Below, one piece after another: positions 1-7,662 of a stretch of 64,000 nucleotides of DNA (position 1 is the first letter of the stretch; each line of letters opens with the position of its first letter). A program made the position numbers and the translations under genes. The notes under the pieces are model-generated. The model was given only the letters and a program-made list of their open reading frames with translations. It made no database searches and was not told the origin of the DNA. This DNA comes from Mycolicibacterium sp. (lineage in GTDB: Bacteria; Actinomycetota; Actinomycetes; Mycobacteriales; Mycobacteriaceae), in NCBI GenBank assembly GCA_020637165.1, contig JACJWN010000003.1, forward strand, positions 496,001 to 560,000, in the 5' to 3' direction.

Positions 1-716
1 CCGATCATCGTCCACGCACCTGGGCCCGGCGTGACCGAACGGATCCGGCGTTCGATGACATGAGCGGGCAGATCCCACCGGATTCGCGCCTGTTCCACCG
101 ACACCTTGGGGGCGAGGCTGATTCCTTCGGCGGGTTGCGGTACCGCCGTCAACGACCCGTCGGCGATGCCGTCGAGGGTGGCCTCCAGCAGCGCCGCCCC
201 CGAGTCCGCGAGCCGGCCCAGCAGGTCCCCGGCGGTGTCGCCGGGGCGAACGGTCTCGGTGACCACGCCGAACACCGGACCGGAGTCCAACGCGGGTTCG
301 ATCTGGAAGGTGGTTGCGCCGGTGACGGTGTCGCCGGCGGCGATCGCGGCCTGGACCGGCGCGGCGCCCCGCCAGGCCGGCAGCAGCGAGAAGTGAAGAT
401 TGACCCAGCCGTGCGCCGGCACGGTCAGCAACTCAGCGCTCAACAGGGCGCCGTAGGCGACGACCGCACAGCACTCGGGTCCCAGCGCGGCCAGTTCGGC
501 GAGGAACTCCGGGCCGTTGGGCCGCGCCGGCTTCAGCACCGGGATGCCGTTGTCGGCGGCCATCTGCGCCACCGGCGAGGGCGCCGGTCTTCCCCGCCGG
601 CCCGCCGCGGCATCCGGACGGGTAAGCACGGCGAGGACATCGTGGCGAGGGGAGTCGATCAGTCGTTGCAGCGACGGCAGCGCCGCGGTGGGCGTGCCCG
701 CGAAAACGATGCGCAT
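1..716 (-). CDS. fmt: Methionyl-tRNA formyltransferase (3' end outside window)
   Basis: Transfers the formyl group of 10-formyl-tetrahydrofolate to Met-tRNA(fMet) for translation initiation in the cytosol. The ATG at 716 opens with MRIVFAGTP, the usual family N-terminus. About 238 residues are readable before the left edge, out of roughly 310 expected. The formyltransferase signature is visible as [15 protein letters not shown] near residues 107-121. No stop is reached, so the gene continues beyond base 1. It begins 3 bases after the lemA stop, so it is probably co-transcribed with lemA and the DUF2207 gene, although their functions are unrelated. Confidence 0.95.
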   Translation of the reverse strand, partial: MRIVFAGTPTAALPSLQRLIDSPRHDVLAVLTRPDAAAGRRGRPAPSPVAQMAADNGIPVLKPARPNGPEFLAELAALGPECCAVVAYGALLSAELLTVPAHGWVNLHFSLLPAWRGAAPVQAAIAAGDTVTGATTFQIEPALDSGPVFGVVTETVRPGDTAGDLLGRLADSGAALLEATLDGIADGSLTAVPQPAEGISLAPKVSVEQARIRWDLPAHVIERRIRSVTPGPGAWTMI

Positions 717-719
717 CGG

Positions 720-1256
720 CTACTTCGGCACCTGGTAGAACTCGCGCTCCCCTACCCCGGCCATGCCAGCGACGAACATCCACGGGATGGTGTTGCGCAA
801 CCGGTTCACCGAGGCCGCGGCGTCGTTGTAATACTGCCGGGCGAAGGCGAGCTTGTCCTCGGTGTCGGCGAGGTTCTGCTGGAGGTTCAGGAAGTTATTC
901 GACGACGCCAGCTGCGGATAGACCTGACCCAGCGCCAACACCTGACCGACCGCCGAGTCGAATTCATGCTCGGCGCTGGTCCGCTTCTGCACGGACTTGC
1001 CCGCGGTCGCGGCCATCAGGGCGTTCTGGGCGTCGGCGATGTGGCCGAGCACGGCCTTCTCGTGGCCGGCATACCCCTGGACGGTGCTGACCAGGCTGGG
1101 GATCAGCGAGGCGCGCCGGGTCAGCTGGACGTCGATGCCGCCGAGGGCCTCGTCGGCGCGAACGTCGGCCGTGCGCAGCTTGTTGTAGCCCATGACGAAA
1201 CCGATCAGCACCGCCACCGCGAGCGCCAACACCAGGATCAGAACAAGGGTCACCAT
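720..1256 (-). CDS. lemA: LemA family membrane protein
   Basis: A 178-residue protein with one N-terminal hydrophobic segment (about residues 2-22) followed by a long helical domain. It contains the family motifs YNKLRTADVRADEALGGID and, further on, NFLNLQQNLADTEDKLAFAR and YYNDAAASVNRLRNTIP. LemA proteins have no settled biochemical role; the domain is probably extracytoplasmic. The ATG overlaps the last 7 bases of the DUF2207 gene, and the stop lies 3 bases from fmt. LemA next to a DUF2207 (TPM/YciC-like) protein is a recurrent bacterial pairing, so the two probably act together in the envelope. Confidence 0.93.
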   Translation of the reverse strand: MVTLVLILVLALAVAVLIGFVMGYNKLRTADVRADEALGGIDVQLTRRASLIPSLVSTVQGYAGHEKAVLGHIADAQNALMAATAGKSVQKRTSAEHEFDSAVGQVLALGQVYPQLASSNNFLNLQQNLADTEDKLAFARQYYNDAAASVNRLRNTIPWMFVAGMAGVGEREFYQVPK

Positions 1257-3058
1257 GATCCACCGCCTCCTCCTCCGCCGCCACCGCCGCCACCACCGCC
1301 GCCTCCCCCTCCGCCACTGCTGGACGAGGAGGACTGCGATGCGGTGTAGGCGCCGATGGATGACGACAGTGCCGACTCGAAGCTGTCGAAACTAGCACCC
1401 CCGGAGGACACCGAACTCCAACTGCTGCCCGACGAGGAGTGGTACCAACCCGGCTCGGGCGGGGGCTGCCCGGTGGCGGCCTGGTACTTGGCCGCCCACA
1501 TCGCGGCGGCGCCGCCGGCCACCGCGAACGGGATGTAGGCGGTGTAGAGATCCTTGCGGGCCGAGAAGTCGAACCGGGACTCCGCCGAATCGGTCGCCAG
1601 CATGCGGTGGAAGCCGCCCACCTCCGACCACAACCGGCGCCCGGCGGCCGTGCGGCGGGTGCCGACTCCCGCACCCCAGGACCGTGCCGAGAACAGGAAG
1701 AACACCGCGAACGGCAGACCCCACAGCGTGATCGGGAACAACCACCGGGTGAAAGCGGTGAAGGCCAGCACCAGGGAGACGAAATTGGCCAGCCTCGCCC
1801 ACAGCTCCACCCGGCGTTTGACCATCAGCCCGCCGCCGAACGCCCACGCCTTGACGGCGGTGCCCATATCGTCCTTCGCGCGGGTGAGCCTGCGGCCCGC
1901 GCTGACCGACCCGTTGGCGTGGAAAGTCCGCCCCGGACGGGTCAGATCGAGCGCGGAGCCGACCGCCACGCTGACCGGATCGACGTCGGCCCAGGCCCCG
2001 GCCTCGCCGACACTGCGCACCGTCCACTTCTTCGAGCTTTCCTGTTCCAGCGACAACAGGCCCCGGTCGGCGAGGTGGAACAGTGTCGCGGTCAGCCCGT
2101 GCGCCGGCACGCTCTCGGTCCGGATGTATTCGCACTGCACCGGTCCCAGCCCCTTCGGGGGCGCGTACTGCAGAGGGAATCCCGGCGTCGGCTCGACGGT
2201 AGTGCGCCACCATAGGAAGGCGCCCAGACCCATGGCGGCGGTCAGCCCCAGTAACCAGGCGACCAGCGGCACCGAACGGCCCAGCACCGGATCCCAGCGC
2301 ACCGACCAGGGCACCGTCGCGCGCGGTGGGGTGGGAACGTCCACACCCGCCCGGAGGGTCACCGGAGTCCGAGGCAGCAGGTTCGCGGCCGACAGCGTCA
2401 CCGTGTCGCCGTCGACCCTCAGTCCGTCGCACGCGCGACCGACGCCCTGGCCTACCGAACACTGAGCACCAGGCACCGGGCCGGGCAACCGTACCGAGAT
2501 CTCGGCCCGGTCGATCTCATTGCTCCAGCCGGGAGGGATTACGTTCCAGAAGAACACCGAGGACGCCGACGGGTCACCGGTGGAGGCGGCGAAATCCTTC
2601 TTGTCCCCAGTCGTGCCGGGGTCGAGCACGCCGGCGATGCTGTACCGGATCCGGAACACGTGGGTTCCCGATGAGAGATAGCTGTCGGGGTCGCCGATCT
2701 TAGCCACCAGGAAACGATCGGCGCGCTGCCACAGCAGCGTGTACGGCACCGGCTTGCCGTCCAGAGTGATCTCGGCGACCTCCGGCACCTGCCGGACATG
2801 TGATTCGTTGGGGTTGCCGACGTCGAAGAACCGGAAGATTCCATGCCGCCAGCGCGGGAACTCGGTGGTGATGGTCTCGGTCGCCTGCATCAGCCCGTCG
2901 GAGTCCACGGTGTAGTCGGCACGCAGATTGGTGATGACGACAGGATCGGAAACCGCCGAGCCCTGCGAGGAACCGGTGAAAACCGCCGGCCAGAGCAGCC
3001 CGATGAGGATCAGCAGGACCGGGAAGATCAACCCGACCCTGCGGCCCTTCGACCTCAT
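1250..3058 (-). CDS. DUF2207 domain membrane protein with poly-glycine tail
   Basis: A 602-residue predicted membrane protein. It has a signal-anchor helix near residues 8-28, then a DUF2207-type extracytoplasmic beta domain with a FPRWRHGIFRFF-like segment. Membrane helices lie near the middle (VPLVAWLLGLTAAMGLGAFLWW) and further on (LANFVSLVLAFTAF and following). The C-terminus is Ser-rich, then 19 consecutive glycines, then Ser-Trp and stop. I chose the ATG at 3058 because GGGAGG stands 7 bases ahead of it; an ATG 18 bases upstream (3076) lacks such a site. It overlaps lemA by 7 bases. The function is unknown; the glycine tail recalls the Gly/Ser tails of other DUF2207 and TPM-domain proteins. 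Confidence 0.88.
   Translation of the reverse strand: MRSKGRRVGLIFPVLLILIGLLWPAVFTGSSQGSAVSDPVVITNLRADYTVDSDGLMQATETITTEFPRWRHGIFRFFDVGNPNESHVRQVPEVAEITLDGKPVPYTLLWQRADRFLVAKIGDPDSYLSSGTHVFRIRYSIAGVLDPGTTGDKKDFAASTGDPSASSVFFWNVIPPGWSNEIDRAEISVRLPGPVPGAQCSVGQGVGRACDGLRVDGDTVTLSAANLLPRTPVTLRAGVDVPTPPRATVPWSVRWDPVLGRSVPLVAWLLGLTAAMGLGAFLWWRTTVEPTPGFPLQYAPPKGLGPVQCEYIRTESVPAHGLTATLFHLADRGLLSLEQESSKKWTVRSVGEAGAWADVDPVSVAVGSALDLTRPGRTFHANGSVSAGRRLTRAKDDMGTAVKAWAFGGGLMVKRRVELWARLANFVSLVLAFTAFTRWLFPITLWGLPFAVFFLFSARSWGAGVGTRRTAAGRRLWSEVGGFHRMLATDSAESRFDFSARKDLYTAYIPFAVAGGAAAMWAAKYQAATGQPPPEPGWYHSSSGSSWSSVSSGGASFDSFESALSSSIGAYTASQSSSSSSGGGGGGGGGGGGGGGGGGGSW
1259..1315 (-). repeat. GGN codon tract encoding 19 glycines
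   Basis: An uninterrupted run of 19 GGN codons at the 3' end of the DUF2207 gene, ending six bases before its stop codon. Third positions vary (A, T, C, G), so it is not a simple trinucleotide microsatellite, but its length could still vary by slippage or recombination. The antisense proline run produces a long spurious plus-strand open frame. Confidence 0.9.
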
Positions 3059-3104
3059 GCGAGCCCTCCCGTTCAATGTGGTGACAGCCTATCGGTGGTA
3101 GCTC

Positions 3105-5126
3105 TCAGCCGATGTGCAGTGGGTCGATCTGCACCCGGACCGCCTCGTGGTCGTGCCGCGCACTGTGCACCGCGATCGCTTCCCGCAGCGCCGCAGCCAG
3201 CGCCAAACCCTCCTCCCGCCGGACCCGGATCAACACCCGGATCGCCGGTTCGTCGGCCGCGGTGGCGGGCGGCCGGCGCACACCGGGCGGCAGGTCGACC
3301 GGACCGAGCAGATCGGCGTCCTCGGGCAATTCGGCGGTCTCGATAAGGGCGTCGGCCGCACCGGCGGACCCGTCCACGGCAGCCATGTGAACCGCCGGCG
3401 GCAGGCCGACCGAGGTCCGGGCCGCCAACTCCGCCTCGGCGTGGCCGACCGGATCCCATTTGATCAGTGCCTGGACGGTGGGGATGGCCGATTCCGCCAC
3501 GACGGCGACGACCCCGCCCTCGGACCGGGAATGCACCTGCGCCGCGGCCCCCATCCATCGGCGCAGGGTGTCCTCGGCGGCGCGCAGATCCTGGCGGCCG
3601 AGCAATGACCAGCTGTCCAGCAGCAGCGCGGCGCCGTAGCCGTCGGGCGCATGCGGCTCGGCGCCGGGAGTGGCCACCACCAGGGCCGGTCCGGGTGCGA
3701 TCACCGAATGGACGGCGTCGCCGGCCGAGGTGATCACCGGGTGTCCCGGGAACGCCCGGCCCAGTTCCTCAGCGGTGCGGCGGGCCCCCACCACCACCGC
3801 CCGGATCGCCTCGGAGCCGCACCGGCGGCACCGCGGGGTGACGTCGATCCGACCACACCACCGGCACACCGCGCCCTCGGCGTCGCGGTCGGACATCGAC
3901 AGCGGCCCCATGCAGTGCCGACACCGGGCGATGGTGCGGCACCGCGCGCAGGCCACCGAGGGCAGGTAGCCGCGGCGGGGCACCTGAACCAGGACCGGGG
4001 CGCCCCGGTCGAGCGCGGCCCGTGCGGCGCGCAGAGCCACGGACGGCAGCCGTGCGGTGCGCGCCGCCGGGTCGCGTTCCTCGGCGTACCCGCCGTCCTC
4101 GAGCGCAACGACCCGCGGCGCGCTGGCCCGCACGACCGGCCGTGGTGCCACCAGGTCATGCGCCCAGCCGCTGCCGACCAGAGCCTGGGCCTCCGCGGTA
4201 CGCGCGAAACCGCCGACGATCGCCGCGCAGCGCAGCTGGTGGGCACGCAGCATGCCGACCTCGCGGGCGTGCGGATAGGGCGAGCGCGGCTCGGCCAGCG
4301 TGTCGTCGCCGTCGTCCCACACAATCACCAGGCCCAGCCGGTCGACCGGGGCGAACACCGCACTGCGGGTCCCGATCACCAGCCGCGCCTCGCCGCGTAG
4401 CACCGCCAGCCAGCGCCGGTAGCGCTCGGACGGCCCGAGGCCGGCGGCCAGCGCCACCACGGCGGACTCGTCGACCATGGCGGTAGCCGCCTGCCACAGC
4501 GCGTCGACGTCGCGCTGGTCCGGAACCACGGCCAGCACCCCCTGGCCGCCGGCGACCGCTGCGGCCGCCGCCTCCGCCAGCCGATCGCACCAGCGTTCCC
4601 CCGGCAGCGCCTGCCACACCGCGCGGGCGGCACGGCCCGCACCCAGAGCCTCCAGGAACTGCTCGCCGCGGCCGTAACGGGCCCATCCGGCGGAGTCGAC
4701 GGGCTGCATGACCGGCAGCAGCGGCGCGCCGCGCCGGCTCTTCTCGGCCCCGGCGTGCCGCGGCGGGATGGCCAGCCGCAGCACGTCGGGGCGGGTGCCG
4801 GCGTAGCGGGCGACGACCGCATCGACCAGTCGCCGCACCTCAGGGGTCAGCACCGGCTCGGGTGAGATCACCCGGTCCAGCCACCCGAGCTGGCCGACGT
4901 GGTCGGTATCGGATCGACGCTCCAGCAGGAAGGCATCCACCAACCGGCCGTGGAATCGCACCCGGACCCTGACGCCGGGTTGCGCATCGTCGGACTGGTC
5001 GGCCGAGACCAGATAGTCGAACTCGCGATCCAGGTGCGGCACCGAGAGCATTGGCAGTACCCGGGCTACGGGTTCGTGTTCGGCGGCGTGCCGGACTCCC
5101 TTCGGGGGACTAGCCGATGTGCTCAC
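3105..5126 (-). CDS. priA: PriA-like primosomal protein N' without helicase motifs
   Basis: About 673 residues. The N-terminal DNA-binding part (VARVLPMLSVPHLDREFDYLV) and the central zinc module, with four Cys pairs between about residues 388 and 430 (CARC, CRHC, CRWC, CRRC), are intact. The superfamily-2 helicase core is not: no GSGKT-type Walker A is present where the protein reads AGGQGVLAVVPDQ, and the DEEHD box is replaced by WDDGD. Loss of helicase motifs is a known trait of actinobacterial PriA, so this is a replication-restart scaffold rather than an active helicase. I place the start at GTG 5126, preceded by a GGGGG tract. A more distal ATG (5183) would overlap the VWA gene. Confidence 0.9.
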   Translation of the reverse strand: MSTSASPPKGVRHAAEHEPVARVLPMLSVPHLDREFDYLVSADQSDDAQPGVRVRVRFHGRLVDAFLLERRSDTDHVGQLGWLDRVISPEPVLTPEVRRLVDAVVARYAGTRPDVLRLAIPPRHAGAEKSRRGAPLLPVMQPVDSAGWARYGRGEQFLEALGAGRAARAVWQALPGERWCDRLAEAAAAAVAGGQGVLAVVPDQRDVDALWQAATAMVDESAVVALAAGLGPSERYRRWLAVLRGEARLVIGTRSAVFAPVDRLGLVIVWDDGDDTLAEPRSPYPHAREVGMLRAHQLRCAAIVGGFARTAEAQALVGSGWAHDLVAPRPVVRASAPRVVALEDGGYAEERDPAARTARLPSVALRAARAALDRGAPVLVQVPRRGYLPSVACARCRTIARCRHCMGPLSMSDRDAEGAVCRWCGRIDVTPRCRRCGSEAIRAVVVGARRTAEELGRAFPGHPVITSAGDAVHSVIAPGPALVVATPGAEPHAPDGYGAALLLDSWSLLGRQDLRAAEDTLRRWMGAAAQVHSRSEGGVVAVVAESAIPTVQALIKWDPVGHAEAELAARTSVGLPPAVHMAAVDGSAGAADALIETAELPEDADLLGPVDLPPGVRRPPATAADEPAIRVLIRVRREEGLALAAALREAIAVHSARHDHEAVRVQIDPLHIG

Positions 5127-5145
5127 CTGCCCCCGTCCGGTGTCG

Positions 5146-5793
5146 TCACGTCTGTTTGCGCGCCGCGCGGCGCTCGGCCTCATCGAAGGCTATCGACGCG
5201 GTCGGCTGCGCGCCCCGGGACCGCTTCCGACTGCTGTAGGCCGTCATGGCCGCAAAGGCCCCACCCACGCCGGCAGCGTCGGCGTCGTAGGTCAGCGACT
5301 TGCCCGCGGCGAAGCCGAGGCCGGTGCCGACCTCGACGGCGTCCATATTGGCGCCGAGGAAGACGAAGTCCCATCCGTACACCGTCTCCTGCTGGCCGAT
5401 CAGGGCCCGCACGGCCTCGATGGTCCACTCGGTGCTGGCGTTCTCCATGCCGTCGGTGATCACCACGACGGTGACGTCTCCGGGCCGATCGTGCTCCGGC
5501 ATCGCGGCCAGGCCGGCGCCCACCTCGGTGATGAACCGGCCGAGGGCATCCAGCAGCGCGGTGCAGCCGCGCGGTTCCAGCGTCAGCGGCGGCACGGTCT
5601 GGATCGGCTGGTCCCGGTAGACCACGTCATAACGGTCGTCGAACTGGGCCAGCGTCACCAGCGTGGTGCCGGACTGTCCGGCCTCCCCGGCGATGTAGGC
5701 GTCGAACCCGCCGCGCATATCGTCGGCGATCGACTGCATCGACCCGGAGCGGTCCAGCAGAGCCGCGATCAGCGTCTTGTCGGCATCGGTCAT
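5146..5793 (-). CDS. VWA domain protein
   Basis: A 215-residue soluble protein made almost wholly of one von Willebrand A fold. The metal-ion-dependent adhesion site is complete: DRSGS near residue 14, a conserved Thr/Gly region (GCTALLDALG) near residue 80, and VITDGMENAS near residue 110. There is no signal peptide or membrane helix, so it is probably cytosolic. The start has a clear AGGGGG purine tract 9 bases ahead. It lies just upstream of priA in the same direction with a 19-base gap. No specific function is known to me; such stand-alone VWA proteins often act as metal-dependent protein-binding scaffolds. Confidence 0.88.
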   Translation of the reverse strand: MTDADKTLIAALLDRSGSMQSIADDMRGGFDAYIAGEAGQSGTTLVTLAQFDDRYDVVYRDQPIQTVPPLTLEPRGCTALLDALGRFITEVGAGLAAMPEHDRPGDVTVVVITDGMENASTEWTIEAVRALIGQQETVYGWDFVFLGANMDAVEVGTGLGFAAGKSLTYDADAAGVGGAFAAMTAYSSRKRSRGAQPTASIAFDEAERRAARKQT

Positions 5794-6151
5794 GGTGGTT
5801 TCCCCCTGTCTATCACTGTGTTCATCAGTGTGGGTGCACCGTTTATCAGTGTGTGTGCACCGGTGCGGGCCGCCTGTGTTGCACGGCTGACCTCAATGTA
5901 GGGACGGGTACCGACAAAACGCGTACTCCGTTCCGACCCCGCCAGCCTCGGCTTACTGCTGAGCAGCTGATCAATTTCGTCAAAGCCGGACCGCCGTTGT
6001 TTCCCGCTGGAACCCCTATGATTTGCAGCAACCCCGTGGTGACGTTCATCGACTCCGACAACACCGCGCCCGGACTACCCACACCCACCGGCCGGACTGC
6101 TCGCCCCGGACGTCATCGCTGCGCTGGAAGAGCGCTGCGTACCGTGTGACC
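5794..6151. other. Divergent intergenic region between VWA gene and esterase
   Basis: A 358-base stretch with lower GC than its surroundings. The left part carries the 21-bp iterons described separately. A 98-codon plus-strand frame (5853-6149) and an 80-codon minus-strand frame exist, but neither shows a recognisable domain, a good ribosome-binding site or strong third-position GC bias. I treat the region as regulatory or relic DNA rather than a gene. Confidence 0.6.
5824..5862. repeat. Two 18-bp direct repeats with 21-bp period, plus a partial third
   Basis: ATCAGTGTGGGTGCACCG (5824-5841) and ATCAGTGTGTGTGCACCG (5845-5862) differ at one base and repeat every 21 bp, two helical turns. A shorter relative, ATCACTGTG, lies at 5812-5820. 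The right copy ends in a perfect GCACCGGTGC palindrome (5857-5866). They sit 31-70 bp upstream of the VWA start codon on its promoter side, which suggests operator iterons. Confidence 0.75.
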
Positions 6152-7135
6152 ATGGCCGAGCCCACCCGTAGACCACCGGTTGACGCAGTCCTGCAGAAGG
6201 TTCTCGAAGCGCTGCCCTTCAGGTTGACCGTCGACGCGGGGGTCGAGGAGGGCCGCCGGCGCTTGCGCGAACTGCCGCGCCGGCCGCTGCATCCCGACCT
6301 TCGGGTGCAGGATCACGTGATCGACGGTCCGGGGGGTCCGATCCCGCTGCGGGTCTACTGGCCGCCGGCAGCGTCCGGCGACCCAGGCACCGACTCCGGG
6401 CCGCTCCCGGTGACCATGTTCTTCCACGGCGGCGGATTCGCCTTCGGCGATCTGGACACCCACGACGCCACCGCCCGCGAACACGCCGTCGGCGCCCGCT
6501 GCGTGGTGGTCTCGGTGGATTATCGACTTGCTCCCGAACACCCCTACCCGGCGGCGGTCGAGGACGCATGGGCGGCCACCTGCTGGGTGGCCGACAATGC
6601 CGGCCGGTTCGGTGCGGACGGCTCGCGGCTGGCGGTGGCGGGCGATTCGGCGGGCGGGACGCTGGCCGCGGTCGTCGCCCAACGGTCCCGCGACCGGGTG
6701 CGCTCCGGAACCGGCCCGGCGGTGACATTCCAGCTGCTCTGGTACCCCTCGACGATGTGGGATACCTCACTGCCCTCCTTCGCCGAGAACGCCGATGCTC
6801 CGGTACTCGATCACGCCGCCATCGCGGCGTTCACGGTCTGGTATGCCGGGCACCTGGATCCCTCCGAACCGCCGGCCGACTTGGCCCCGGGGCGCGCCGA
6901 GGATCTCTCCGGCCTGGCGCCGGCCTACATCGCGATTGCGGGCCATGACCTGCTACGCGACGACGGCGCCCGCTACGCGGAGTTGCTGTCCCAGGCCGGT
7001 GTCGAGGTGGAACTGCACAACGCCGAAACCCTGGTGCACGGCTATCTCGGCTACTCGGGGGTGGTGCCGGCCGCCACCGAGGCCACCGACCGTGGACTCG
7101 CGGCGCTGCGGGCGGCGTTGCACCCCCCGGGCTGA
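6152..7135 (+). CDS. NlhH-like alpha/beta-hydrolase (carboxylesterase, HSL family)
   Basis: A 327-residue esterase of the hormone-sensitive-lipase family. The oxyanion motif HGGG lies near residue 92, the nucleophile elbow GDSAGG near residue 165, an acid in the GHDLLRDDG segment and the catalytic His in LVHGYLG near residue 295. The N-terminus MAEPTRRPPVDAVLQ resembles mycobacterial NlhH (LipH), which hydrolyses short-chain esters in the cytosol. The ATG at 6152 was chosen by that similarity; the open frame extends 43 codons upstream without family-like sequence, and a GTG at 6146 is an alternative. It is a single-gene unit; the ribosome-binding site is weak. Confidence 0.88.
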   Translation: MAEPTRRPPVDAVLQKVLEALPFRLTVDAGVEEGRRRLRELPRRPLHPDLRVQDHVIDGPGGPIPLRVYWPPAASGDPGTDSGPLPVTMFFHGGGFAFGDLDTHDATAREHAVGARCVVVSVDYRLAPEHPYPAAVEDAWAATCWVADNAGRFGADGSRLAVAGDSAGGTLAAVVAQRSRDRVRSGTGPAVTFQLLWYPSTMWDTSLPSFAENADAPVLDHAAIAAFTVWYAGHLDPSEPPADLAPGRAEDLSGLAPAYIAIAGHDLLRDDGARYAELLSQAGVEVELHNAETLVHGYLGYSGVVPAATEATDRGLAALRAALHPPG

Positions 7136-7222
7136 CCAGTAACGTTTGTCCGGCCGGGTACGACAAGACACAATGAGATCAAACGACAGACAAAACGTCG
7201 CATTCCGGAGGAACACAGACTT

Positions 7223-7591
7223 ATGACAACCCGACGCATCGTCACCGGCACCATGATTGCCGGCTTCGCCCTGGCCGGCCTGGCCGCGCCCATCGCCTCG
7301 GCGGCCCCCGACTGCAGCCCCGCCGCGGTGGACAGCCAGGTCTCCTCGATCACCCAGCAGGCGCAGGCCTACATGGACTCCCACCCGGCGGGTAACAAGA
7401 TGCTCATGACCGCCGCCCTGCAGCCCCGTCAGGAGGCCGCGCAGACGATCAGCGACTACGCCTCGAGCAACCCGCAGGAGTACGCCGACTTCAAGTCGAT
7501 CCTGGCCCCGCTGGGCTCGCTGCAGAAGCAGTGTGGCGTGCAGGTCGTCCCCGCTCAGTTCCAGTGGGCGTTCGACCAGTTCGTCGGCTAA
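7223..7591 (+). CDS. Secreted hemophore-type heme-binding protein
   Basis: A 122-residue precursor. Residues 1-28 are a Sec signal peptide (basic start, hydrophobic core, ASA-A cleavage site), leaving a mature domain of about 94 residues. Two cysteines (about positions 31 and 104) can form the disulfide typical of the mycobacterial hemophore-related family, of which Rv0203 is the studied member. The helical mature part contains the family segment SHPAGNKMLMTAALQPRQEA. Such proteins bind heme outside the cell and pass it to MmpL transporters; no transporter is encoded nearby. GGAGGA precedes the ATG by 9 bases. A strong shared terminator follows the gene. Confidence 0.82.
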   Translation: MTTRRIVTGTMIAGFALAGLAAPIASAAPDCSPAAVDSQVSSITQQAQAYMDSHPAGNKMLMTAALQPRQEAAQTISDYASSNPQEYADFKSILAPLGSLQKQCGVQVVPAQFQWAFDQFVG

Positions 7592-7600
7592 CCCGCTGAA

Positions 7601-7650
7601 CAGACGGAAAAGCCCCGCAGACACGGAGTGTCGCGGGGCTTTTCCGTCTG
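7601..7650. terminator. Bidirectional terminator between hemophore gene and metK
   Basis: A perfect 18-bp inverted repeat (CAGACGGAAAAGCCCCGC at 7601-7618 and its complement at 7633-7650). The loop itself folds further as GACAC-GGA-GTGTC, giving about 23 paired bases with one bulge. It has A-rich and T-rich arms on both strands and lies between convergent genes, so it should end transcripts from both sides. Confidence 0.9.
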
Positions 7651-7662
7651 CTCGGCAGCGAC

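Noticed and set aside
60-1349. A 429-codon plus-strand frame with a long polyproline end
   Set aside because: It is antisense to fmt, lemA and the glycine tract of the DUF2207 gene. The prolines are the complement of the GGN run, and the rest has no domain.
5853-6149. A 98-codon plus-strand frame as a gene
   Set aside because: No ribosome-binding site, weak third-position GC preference, no recognised domain; it also overlaps the iteron region.
7136-7222. Heme- or iron-regulated operator ahead of the hemophore gene
   Set aside because: I could not find a convincing IdeR-type 19-bp palindrome in the short upstream region.
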